Assembly: GCF_028292365.1 (NCBI RefSeq)
Contig: NZ_JAQGMM010000132.1
Span: forward strand, 1-33,709
Origin: Caballeronia sp.
GTDB lineage: Bacteria; Pseudomonadota; Gammaproteobacteria; Burkholderiales; Burkholderiaceae
DNA: 33,709 nt
Reading direction: 5' to 3'
How positions within the stretch are numbered: the first letter of the stretch is position 1; the number at the start of each line of letters is the position of its first letter. Below, piece after piece: positions 27,335-33,709 of the stretch. Made by a program: the position numbers and the translations under genes. The notes beneath the pieces are model-generated. The model was not told the DNA's origin and searched no databases. It worked only from the letters and a program-made list of their open reading frames with translations.

Positions 27335-27352
27335 TTAGATAATCCGGTCTAA
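27335..27352. promoter_or_regulatory. LysR-type box between the aldo/keto reductase and LysR genes
   Basis: TTAGA-N8-TCTAA, a perfect dyad of the T-N11-A form. It lies 48 bp from the reductase start and 35 bp from the regulator start, where autoregulated divergent LysR operators usually sit. Confidence 0.6.
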
Positions 27353-27387
27353 ATTGCACGGGTTGTTTAAAAATGTGCACAGTGACC

Positions 27388-28305
27388 ATGGAATTAAATG
27401 ATCTTGCCGCGTTCGTGTCAGTCGCTCGCGCCGGTGGTTTTCGCGACGCGGCCCGGATCAGCGGCGTTTCTGCCTCGAGCCTGAGCATTGCCGTGCGCCG
27501 CCTCGAAGCGAAACTCGGCCTGCGTTTGCTCAACCGGACCACCCGCAGCGTGGCGCCGACGGAACCGGGGCTGCGTCTTATCGAAAAGCTGGCGCCGTTG
27601 TTCAGCGAGATGGAAGCATCGCTCGATGTCCTGAACGGATTCAGGGACAAGCCAACCGGTACGCTGAAACTCAATGTGCCGTCGAGCGCGGCGCGGATCG
27701 TATTGCCGACTGTCATCGCGCAATTCCTGAAAGCTTATCCGGACATCCGCGTGGAAGTCGTGGTCGAGGATGGTTTCGTCGATGTGCTGTCGATCGGCTG
27801 CGATGCCGGCATTCGCTACGACGAGCGGCTCGAGCAGGACATGATCGCCATTCCGATCGGACCACGCGTGCAGCGCTTTGCGACCGCTGCGACTCCGGAA
27901 TATCTCGATACGCACGGCCGCCCGGAGCACCCCCGCGAGTTGCTTTCGCACGCGTGTTTGCGCGGCCAGTTTGCCGGCGGCGCGAAGCCTACGTGGGATT
28001 TCGAGCGGGACGGGGAGGTGGTGCGGCTGGATCCTACGGGGCCGCTGCTGGTCAGGCCCGGTGCGGCGATGGAGCTTGCGATCAGTACGGCAGTGGCGGG
28101 CGTGGGCGTGATACACCTGTTCGAGGGAATGCTGCGCCCGTATCTGGATAGCGGTGCGCTGGAACCGATCCTGGAACCGTGGTGGCAGTGTTTTTCAGGG
28201 CCATTTCTTTACTATCCCGGGCGTCGACATTTGCCCGCGCCGTTGCGCGTTTTTATCGATTTCGTGAAAGCGGGTGATTCGTTATCCAATCCGGCCGCCC
28301 TTTGA
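27388..28305 (+). CDS. LysR-type regulator, divergent from the aldo/keto reductase
   Basis: A 305-residue LysR protein of the CrgA/DmlR-like branch, beginning Met-Glu-Leu-Asn-Asp-Leu-Ala-Ala-Phe-Val. The helix-turn-helix includes Ala-Gly-Gly-Phe-Arg-Asp-Ala-Ala-Arg and Ser-Ala-Ser-Ser-Leu-Ser-Ile-Ala-Val-Arg-Arg-Leu-Glu (about 14-43), then Leu-Leu-Asn-Arg-Thr-Thr-Arg-Ser-Val. An ATG five codons earlier (27373) is possible but homology starts at 27388. Its effector domain begins Gly-Thr-Leu-Lys-Leu-Asn-Val-Pro. The stop is one base from that of the convergent LysR gene. Confidence 0.92.
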   Translation: MELNDLAAFVSVARAGGFRDAARISGVSASSLSIAVRRLEAKLGLRLLNRTTRSVAPTEPGLRLIEKLAPLFSEMEASLDVLNGFRDKPTGTLKLNVPSSAARIVLPTVIAQFLKAYPDIRVEVVVEDGFVDVLSIGCDAGIRYDERLEQDMIAIPIGPRVQRFATAATPEYLDTHGRPEHPRELLSHACLRGQFAGGAKPTWDFERDGEVVRLDPTGPLLVRPGAAMELAISTAVAGVGVIHLFEGMLRPYLDSGALEPILEPWWQCFSGPFLYYPGRRHLPAPLRVFIDFVKAGDSLSNPAAL

Positions 28306-28306
28306 T

Positions 28307-29224
28307 CTACCCCTCCGCTTCCATTTGCGGGACGATCGAACTCAACCAGTCCGAGAGCGCGACGAACGGTTCGTCGTGGGCAATTTCATCGGGGGCGACG
28401 AGGTAATAACCTGACTTGCCGGACATCGGTTTATTCAGTGGCACGACCAGCCGGCCGGATGACAATTCGTCCGCCAGCAAGATTTCCGGCAGCAGCGCGA
28501 CACCCAAACCCGCCTGAGCCGCGCTGGTGAGCATCGTGAATAATTCATAGCGCGCGCCGCGTACCGCTCGTACATCGTGCTCAAGTCCGTTCAGACGAAA
28601 CCAGGTGCGCCACGCGTCGGGCCGTGTCGATAAATGCAGCAGCGGTAAATCTGCCAGTTGCTCCAGCGAAATCGACGCGCCGGGCGTACTCCCGTCGAGC
28701 AGGGAAGGGCTGCACACCGGCACGACCTTGCCCTCGCGAAACAGCAACTTTCCCTGTGTGCCGGGCCATACCGAATCGCCGAAATAAAGCGCGGCGTCGA
28801 AGGGCGAATCGCTGAACAGGAAAGGCTCGGTGCGTATGGAAAGATTCACGGTGATATCCGGCCGCAGCGCGCGAAACTGCGGCAGGCGCGGGATCAGCCA
28901 CTGGCTGGCCAGCGTAGGAACGACCGCTATCTCAAGAATCCGTCCCACGCCGCGTTGCGCCATCAGTTCGAGCGTATCACGCTCTATCCGGTCGAGATTC
29001 TTGCGCACGAGCGCCGCGTAATCACGGCCATGCACGGTCAGCACAATGCGCTTCTTGATGCGCAGGAACAAAGCGACGCCCAGGCGGCTTTCCAGTCCCG
29101 CAACCTGACGACATACCGCGCTCTGCGTAAGCGAGAGCTCATTGGCGGCTCGGGTGAAGCTTTCGTGCCGTGCGGCGGCCTCGAAGATCTGCAAGGCGAC
29201 CAGATTGGGAATACCTTTTCTCAT
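28307..29224 (-). CDS. GcvA-like LysR regulator of the lysine-catabolic operon
   Basis: A 305-residue LysR protein of the GcvA-like branch: Pro-Asn-Leu-Val-Ala-Leu-Gln-Ile-Phe-Glu-Ala-Ala-Ala-Arg-His-Glu-Ser-Phe-Thr-Arg-Ala-Ala (about 6-27), then Leu-Thr-Gln-Ser-Ala-Val-Cys-Arg-Gln-Val. It is divergent, across 184 bp, from the 2-oxoadipate dioxygenase gene, so it very likely controls the lysine-pathway genes that follow. A dyad ATTCG-N15-CGAAT lies in the shared gap (29266-29290) and is a possible binding site, though weaker than the others in this window. Confidence 0.92.
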   Translation of the reverse strand: MRKGIPNLVALQIFEAAARHESFTRAANELSLTQSAVCRQVAGLESRLGVALFLRIKKRIVLTVHGRDYAALVRKNLDRIERDTLELMAQRGVGRILEIAVVPTLASQWLIPRLPQFRALRPDITVNLSIRTEPFLFSDSPFDAALYFGDSVWPGTQGKLLFREGKVVPVCSPSLLDGSTPGASISLEQLADLPLLHLSTRPDAWRTWFRLNGLEHDVRAVRGARYELFTMLTSAAQAGLGVALLPEILLADELSSGRLVVPLNKPMSGKSGYYLVAPDEIAHDEPFVALSDWLSSIVPQMEAEG

Positions 29225-29408
29225 GTTTTACCGGTACCGTTTGGGAGTCGCGTGAAGAGGCGATTATTCGACTTGGTGCATTTTGCGAATGAAGTGATGA
29301 GTTTATATCAATTGCGCGCCTTTTTGCCGCCCTCCAGAATCGGCTTCCAGTGAATCGCCGAACCGGGCCCTGGGCTCGCAGCTCGCTTGATCAGCCGGAA
29401 CTGGATAA

Positions 29409-30428
29409 ATGAACTCGAATCTCGCCGCATTGCTCGCTGTTGCCGTTCCGGAATCTGATGTAGCCGGGTTAGTGCGATTGATGAACTTGCCCTCGGTGCT
29501 TGCTGATATCGCGCCGGGCACGGTCAGCCGTGCCGAACTCGCGCAGGCGATGAACATGGCGCTGTTCGCCGGCCTGCTCAAGCGCGTGCCAACGGGCCGC
29601 GCTTATACCGATGACCTGCTTCACACGCAAACCCGCGTTCAGTTCGACCACGGCGCGTTGCGCACCGTGCGCTGGGCCGAATCCGGCGCGTTGCCGCCGG
29701 GCGAAGTCGCGTTCACACGCATTCTGAAGCCGCTGGGTTTTGTGCTGAACGGCACCTACCCGCTTGATCGCATCAAGATGACGGGGCGCTCCTACATGCA
29801 CGTTGATGCCCCCGATGAAATCGCGCAGTATTTCGTCAGCGAGCTGCATCCCGAGCGTTTCAGCCCCGAGTTCCAGCAAGCCGTAACGAACGTGATTGGC
29901 GAGAGTGTCGATCCGCTGACGCCGCAAGCGGTTGCATCGCTGGCGGAGCTGGAGCGCGACCATTCGCTGCCGCTGGCTATTGCCCTCAACCTGATGCCCG
30001 TGCTCGTGCGCTGTTTTGAGCGTCAACACCCGGTGCCGCGTCTCACGGACTATGAAACGCTGCGCGCCGAGTCGGCGGAAATGGCATGGATTGCGACCGA
30101 AGGCAACGCGTTTAACCATGCGACCGACCGTGTGGATGATGTCTTCGCCGTCGCCGATGCCCAGCGCGAGCTCGGCCGTCCGATCAAGGACAGCGTCGAA
30201 ATTTCGAAGTCGGGCCGAGTGCGCCAGACGGCGTTTCGCGCTGACCCCGTGCGCCGGGTGTTCATCGGCGCCGACGGTGCGCGGATCGAGCGCGACGTGC
30301 CGGGTTCCTTCTATGAGTTCATCAGCCGCGATACGGTCATGGACGAGGCCACTGGGCGAGCCAAACTTGATCTCGGTTTCGATGCCGGCAATGCCACCGG
30401 CATCTTCAAGATGACGGCGGCCGCGTGA
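29409..30428 (+). CDS. HglS-like 2-oxoadipate dioxygenase/decarboxylase (DUF1338)
   Basis: A 339-residue DUF1338 protein. The Pseudomonas putida member HglS is an Fe(II) enzyme that turns 2-oxoadipate into D-2-hydroxyglutarate with loss of CO2. Probable iron ligands are His81 (Val-Gln-Phe-Asp-His-Gly), His237 (Asn-Ala-Phe-Asn-His-Ala-Thr-Asp) and Glu303 (Ser-Phe-Tyr-Glu-Phe-Ile). Arg85, four residues after His81, matches the substrate-binding arginine spacing of HglS. It is about 120 residues shorter than HglS, as in the short DUF1338 branch. The next gene overlaps its stop by four bases (GTGA), so they are coupled. With the aminotransferase and dehydrogenase it completes lysine breakdown. 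Confidence 0.9.
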   Translation: MNSNLAALLAVAVPESDVAGLVRLMNLPSVLADIAPGTVSRAELAQAMNMALFAGLLKRVPTGRAYTDDLLHTQTRVQFDHGALRTVRWAESGALPPGEVAFTRILKPLGFVLNGTYPLDRIKMTGRSYMHVDAPDEIAQYFVSELHPERFSPEFQQAVTNVIGESVDPLTPQAVASLAELERDHSLPLAIALNLMPVLVRCFERQHPVPRLTDYETLRAESAEMAWIATEGNAFNHATDRVDDVFAVADAQRELGRPIKDSVEISKSGRVRQTAFRADPVRRVFIGADGARIERDVPGSFYEFISRDTVMDEATGRAKLDLGFDAGNATGIFKMTAAA

Positions 30429-31654
30429 ATTCCGCTATTGACTCCGGTGATTTGTACGACTTCACGGGTCCCTTCAAGGCGCCGCAAGGCTCCGCGATCC
30501 GCGAGCTTTTCAAGTACCTCAGCCGGCCGGGGATGATTTCGTTCGCGGGCGGATATCCGTCGAAGGATCTCTTCGATCGGGCTGGTATCGGCCAGGCAAT
30601 GGAGGACGCTTACGCGTCCGATCCGATAGCGTGCCTGCAATACGGCGACACAGCCGGTTCGCCCGCTCTGCGCCGCGCGATCCTGCGGTTAATGAGTGAT
30701 CGCGGCGTGACGCGCGAAGTGGACGACGTGATCGTGACCACAGGCTCGCAGCAAGGTCTCGACCTGCTGATCAAGATCCTGGTCGCGCCGGGCGATGCTG
30801 TCCTGATCGAAGAGCCAGCCTATCCCGCTGCGATCCAGGCGTTGCGGCTCGCGGGCGCAAGGCTGCTTCCGGTGCGCACCGACGCGCAGGGTATTGACGT
30901 CGGCGCACTCACCGAGCAGCTTGAAGCACTCGATCCGGCCACGCGGCCGAAGCTGCTCTACACCGTACCGACCTTCGCCAACCCGACCGGCGCGACCTTG
31001 CCGGCGGCGCGGCGCGAAGCACTCGCACGGCTCGCGATGCGGTTCCGTTTCCTGCTGGTCGAAGATGACCCCTACGGTGAGCTACGTTTCTCGGGTGAGC
31101 CGGTAAAGCCGATCACGGCGCTCGCCGATGCCATCCCGGGCGCGAGCGATTGGGTCGTCTATTTCGGCAGCCTCTCGAAGATCGTGGCGCCGGGCTTGCG
31201 CATCGGCTGGTCGATTGCGCCGCCTGCCATCACACGTCGCATGCTCGTCGCAAAACAGACGAGCGATCTCTGCACCTCGCCGCTCGCGCAGGAAACGGCG
31301 CGTCACTACCTGGAGCGTGGGCGTCTTGCGGAACATGTGCAGACCATCGCGCTGGCGTATCGCAAGCGTTGCGAGGCGTTGTGCAGCGCACTGCGCCAGT
31401 TCGTGCCCGATGAGATTGAGTACGTGATGCCCGAAGGCGGCATGTTTGTCTGGGCGCGATTGAAGAGCGGCCGTCATTCCGCCGATTTGCTCAAGCGTGC
31501 GATCGAGCAGAACGTGATCTATGTTCCCGGACCGGCGTTTTACGCGCGTGATCCGGACGAATCGAGCATGCGGCTTTCGTTCGCCGCGGCGCCGGGCGAG
31601 GCCGAAGTGTTTGAAGGCGTGCGGCGGCTCAAGCTCGCACTGGCGAGCCGGTAG
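30425..31654 (+). CDS. PLP aminotransferase, probable 2-aminoadipate transaminase
   Basis: A 409-residue class I/II aminotransferase of the LysN/AadAT-like branch. The PLP lysine is Lys252 in Gly-Ser-Leu-Ser-Lys-Ile-Val-Ala-Pro-Gly-Leu-Arg-Ile-Gly-Trp. Asn186 (Ala-Asn-Pro-Thr-Gly) and Asp214-Asp-Pro-Tyr217 are the other cofactor contacts. Ser-Phe-Ala-Gly-Gly-Tyr-Pro near 39-45 is typical of this branch, which includes 2-aminoadipate and broad aromatic/branched-chain enzymes. The GTG start overlaps the dioxygenase stop. By position it should make 2-oxoadipate, the substrate of the preceding enzyme (inference). Confidence 0.9.
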   Translation: MNSAIDSGDLYDFTGPFKAPQGSAIRELFKYLSRPGMISFAGGYPSKDLFDRAGIGQAMEDAYASDPIACLQYGDTAGSPALRRAILRLMSDRGVTREVDDVIVTTGSQQGLDLLIKILVAPGDAVLIEEPAYPAAIQALRLAGARLLPVRTDAQGIDVGALTEQLEALDPATRPKLLYTVPTFANPTGATLPAARREALARLAMRFRFLLVEDDPYGELRFSGEPVKPITALADAIPGASDWVVYFGSLSKIVAPGLRIGWSIAPPAITRRMLVAKQTSDLCTSPLAQETARHYLERGRLAEHVQTIALAYRKRCEALCSALRQFVPDEIEYVMPEGGMFVWARLKSGRHSADLLKRAIEQNVIYVPGPAFYARDPDESSMRLSFAAAPGEAEVFEGVRRLKLALASR

Positions 31655-31945
31655 ATATCGGTGCTGTTCAAAGGCAAGCCGCCGTATGGCTCGCCAGATC
31701 CGGTGAAACGCGTTCTAATCGCATAACCTGAACGCAGATGGAACGCTTGGCTGGGTGTAGTTGGTTCCCTTAACGCACCAAGTCGTGCCGATTAATCAAT
31801 TGCAGCGGTTTTTTTAAGCCCTGAAACTCTGTTCCGACGAATGTGCGCTTCAAGCGCTGGAGCGGGTTTCAGAGCGGTGTTGATGAATTGTGACCTTCGG
31901 GCCGCATCGCAGCGCCCGGCAGCCACCCGACATGGAGAGGAAGTG
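31655..31945. other. Structured leader region before the aldehyde dehydrogenase gene
   Basis: The 291-bp gap suggests a separate promoter. CTGAAAC (31821-31827) pairs with GTTTCAG (31866-31872), enclosing a small hairpin GCGCT-N3-AGCGC (31845-31857). A T7 run lies at 31809-31815. No gene is seen. Confidence 0.4.
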
Positions 31946-33460
31946 ATGAAACTGAACGATATTCTTGGCGCACTAGGTGTAGATCTCGGCCAGTGGAAGG
32001 GCGATGCCCTTACGGCGCGTTCACCGCTTGACGGCGCGACGCTGGCTGGCCTGGCCGTTGATACCCCGGCCGATGCCGCTCGCAAGATCGACGCTGCTCA
32101 CGCCGCTTTCCTCAAATGGCGTACCGTGCCCGCGCCGCAACGCGGCGAACTTGTGCGCGTTTTCGGTAATGTGCTGCGCGAACACAAAGCTGCGCTTGGC
32201 AGCCTCGTCACGCTGGAAGCGGGCAAGGTCACGTCCGAAGGCTTGGGCGAAGTGCAGGAAATGATCGACATCTGCGATTTCGCCGTCGGCTTGTCGCGCC
32301 AACTTTACGGCCTGACGATCGCGTCCGAGCGTCCGGGACACCGGATGATGGAAACGTGGCATCCGCTGGGTGTGGTCGGCGTGATCTCCGCCTTCAACTT
32401 CCCGGTCGCGGTGTGGTCGTGGAATACGGCGCTGGCGCTTGTCTGCGGTGACGCAGTGGTCTGGAAGCCATCGGAGAAAACGCCGTTGACGGCTATCGCC
32501 TGTCACGCGCTGTTCGAAAAGGCGCTGCGTGAATTCGATAAAACTCATCCAGGCGTCGCGCCTGAAGGCCTGAGCCAGCTGCTGCTCGGCGCGCGTGACG
32601 TAGGCCAGGTGCTGACCGAGTCGCCGAAGGTGCCGCTGGTCAGCGCGACCGGCAGCGTGCGCATGGGGATTGAAGTGGCGCAAGTGCTGGCGAAGCGGCT
32701 GGGTCGCAGCATCCTTGAACTGGGCGGCAACAACGCAATGATCGTCGCGCCCAGCGCCGACCTCGATCTGGTCGTGCGTGGCGTGACCTTCTCGGCAGTG
32801 GGTACGGCGGGTCAGCGTTGCACGACGCTGCGTCGCCTGATCGTGCATACCAGCGTGGTCGACCAGTTGCTGCCGCGTCTGGAAAAAGCGTTTGGATCGG
32901 TGAAAGTGGGCAGTCCGCTCGAGTCGGATACGCTCGTCGGTCCGTTGATCGACCGTGCTGCGTTCGACGGCATGCAGAAAGCACTAGGCGATGCCCGCGA
33001 GCAAGGCGGCAACGTGAAGGGCGGCGAGCGTGTTGAGGTAGGCGGCCACGCCGATGCGTACTACGTGCGTCCGGCATTCGTTCGGATGCCTGCACAAACG
33101 GCTGTGGTCGAACGCGAGACCTTCGCGCCCATCCTGTACGTGATGACCTACGACGACTTCGCTGAAGCATTGCAACTGCAAAACGGCGTGCCACAGGGTT
33201 TGTCTTCGGCGATCTTCACAAACGACATTCGCGAAGCCGAGCAATTCATGTCGGCGGCGGGGAGCGATTGCGGCATTGTGAACGTGAACATTGGCACGAG
33301 CGGCGCTGAGATTGGCGGCGCGTTCGGCGGTGAAAAGGAAACCGGCGGCGGCCGGGAATCGGGTTCCGATGCGTGGAAAGGTTATATGCGCCGCGCGACC
33401 AACACGATCAACTACAGCCGTGAGTTACCGCTTGCGCAAGGCGTGAAGTTCGACGTTTGA
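31946..33460 (+). CDS. amaB: ALDH7-type alpha-aminoadipate-semialdehyde dehydrogenase
   Basis: A 504-residue aldehyde dehydrogenase of the ALDH7/antiquitin type. AmaB in Pseudomonas is this kind of enzyme; it oxidises L-2-aminoadipate semialdehyde (in equilibrium with piperideine-6-carboxylate) to 2-aminoadipate using NAD. The catalytic Cys292 is in Gly-Thr-Ala-Gly-Gln-Arg-Cys-Thr-Thr, the general base Glu258 in Leu-Glu-Leu-Gly-Gly-Asn-Asn, and the oxyanion Asn151 in Ala-Phe-Asn-Phe-Pro. I use the ATG at 31946, with GGAAG upstream; 35 further codons upstream are unlikely. It supplies the substrate of the aminotransferase encoded just before it. Confidence 0.93.
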   Translation: MKLNDILGALGVDLGQWKGDALTARSPLDGATLAGLAVDTPADAARKIDAAHAAFLKWRTVPAPQRGELVRVFGNVLREHKAALGSLVTLEAGKVTSEGLGEVQEMIDICDFAVGLSRQLYGLTIASERPGHRMMETWHPLGVVGVISAFNFPVAVWSWNTALALVCGDAVVWKPSEKTPLTAIACHALFEKALREFDKTHPGVAPEGLSQLLLGARDVGQVLTESPKVPLVSATGSVRMGIEVAQVLAKRLGRSILELGGNNAMIVAPSADLDLVVRGVTFSAVGTAGQRCTTLRRLIVHTSVVDQLLPRLEKAFGSVKVGSPLESDTLVGPLIDRAAFDGMQKALGDAREQGGNVKGGERVEVGGHADAYYVRPAFVRMPAQTAVVERETFAPILYVMTYDDFAEALQLQNGVPQGLSSAIFTNDIREAEQFMSAAGSDCGIVNVNIGTSGAEIGGAFGGEKETGGGRESGSDAWKGYMRRATNTINYSRELPLAQGVKFDV

Positions 33461-33524
33461 TCCGATTGAAGTAGAAGCAAAGAAAGATTTAAACCTGGCG
33501 TCTCACCCCCACGCCACTTCTTTG

Positions 33525-33565
33525 GTCCGCTTGCACGCGCCAACCGCGGCGCTTGCCAAGCGGAC
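33525..33565. repeat. Long imperfect inverted repeat, possible interspersed element or terminator
   Basis: GTCCGCTTG (33525-33533) pairs with CAAGCGGAC (33557-33565). Inside, CACGCGCC pairs with GGCGCTTG with one mismatch, leaving a loop of about six bases and one bulge. It lies 65 bp after the dehydrogenase stop with no T-run. It resembles dispersed palindromic elements of Burkholderiaceae (recollection, unverified). The rest of 33461-33709 shows no gene. Confidence 0.6.
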
Positions 33566-33709
33566 GAAAGGTCTCCGCGGTCATCCCCCGGTGTTGTGCT
33601 CGTTGCACTCGACTCTGTCCCTTGTCCTGTTTGACCCCTCTGCATCAGAGGCGTGTTCCGCCTGTCCACGTGCTGTTTTTTGCGTGAATACCCTGCGTCC
33701 GTTCAATTG

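Noticed and set aside
29266..29290. ATTCG-N15-CGAAT as the operator of the lysine operon regulator
   Set aside because: Five-base arms with a 15-base spacer occur easily by chance, and the form does not fit T-N11-A well. Kept only as a weak note on the regulator.
33412..33669. Minus-strand open frame of 85 codons over the end of the dehydrogenase gene and the inverted repeat
   Set aside because: It overlaps the end of a clear gene and spans a palindromic element. Composition is unnatural and no ribosome-binding site is seen. Probably a spurious frame created by a repeat.

Overview
The window is about 33.7 kb of GC-rich chromosome from a beta-proteobacterium. Gene content and protein style point to the Burkholderiaceae, most likely the Paraburkholderia/Caballeronia group: many LysR regulators, a short GhrA-like dehydrogenase, arsR-arsC-arsH, HglS-type lysine catabolism and fused amino-acid ABC transporters. 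This placement is judged by eye from the proteins, not by a search. I see no rRNA, tRNA, CRISPR array, insertion sequence or phage gene. The region looks like ordinary accessory metabolic chromosome, dense with small catabolic operons that each have their own regulator. || Layout. 75-362: small membrane protein. 679-2913 (minus): a probable operon of a 45-residue lipoprotein, a vanillyl-alcohol-oxidase-type flavoenzyme and a Tat-signal protein of unknown function. 3078-4271 (minus): CelD-type acyltransferase. 4543-13040: the most interesting block, a putative catabolic cluster. It holds a protein that joins a sugar-isomerase-like TIM barrel to a 2-oxoglutarate/Fe(II) dioxygenase, an amino-acid-type binding protein with a fused permease-ATPase, a LysR regulator, and then a ureohydrolase, a class II aldolase and a 2-hydroxyacid dehydrogenase. 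The same spaced motif (TTTAGAAAT-N5-AACTAA) lies before the fusion gene and in the regulator/ureohydrolase gap, which suggests one regulon. 13062-14273: orphan branched-chain-type binding protein. 14382-15930 (minus): arsR-arsC-arsH behind a perfect 28-bp palindrome and with no efflux pump. 16136-17902: chemoreceptor. 18047-18685: membrane protein. 18898-20688 (minus): dinB-alkB behind a LexA box. 21286-21969: proline/alanine-rich anchored protein. 22373-24124: CocE-family hydrolase. 24423-26402: LysR and a nitrilase-like protein lacking the catalytic cysteine. 26399-28305: pyridoxal-reductase-like aldo/keto reductase and its LysR. 28307-33460: LysR plus three enzymes (2-oxoadipate dioxygenase, 2-aminoadipate-type aminotransferase, aminoadipate-semialdehyde dehydrogenase) forming the lower lysine route to 2-hydroxyglutarate. 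33461-33709: a long imperfect inverted repeat. || How the genes work together. The lysine block is a readable pathway: semialdehyde to 2-aminoadipate, to 2-oxoadipate, to 2-hydroxyglutarate. The dinB-alkB pair joins translesion synthesis to alkylation repair under SOS control. The 4.5-13 kb cluster reads as uptake of a polar, possibly guanidino-bearing amino-acid-like compound, followed by oxidation, urea release, C-C cleavage and 2-oxo-acid reduction. Its substrate is not identifiable from sequence and that scheme is inference.
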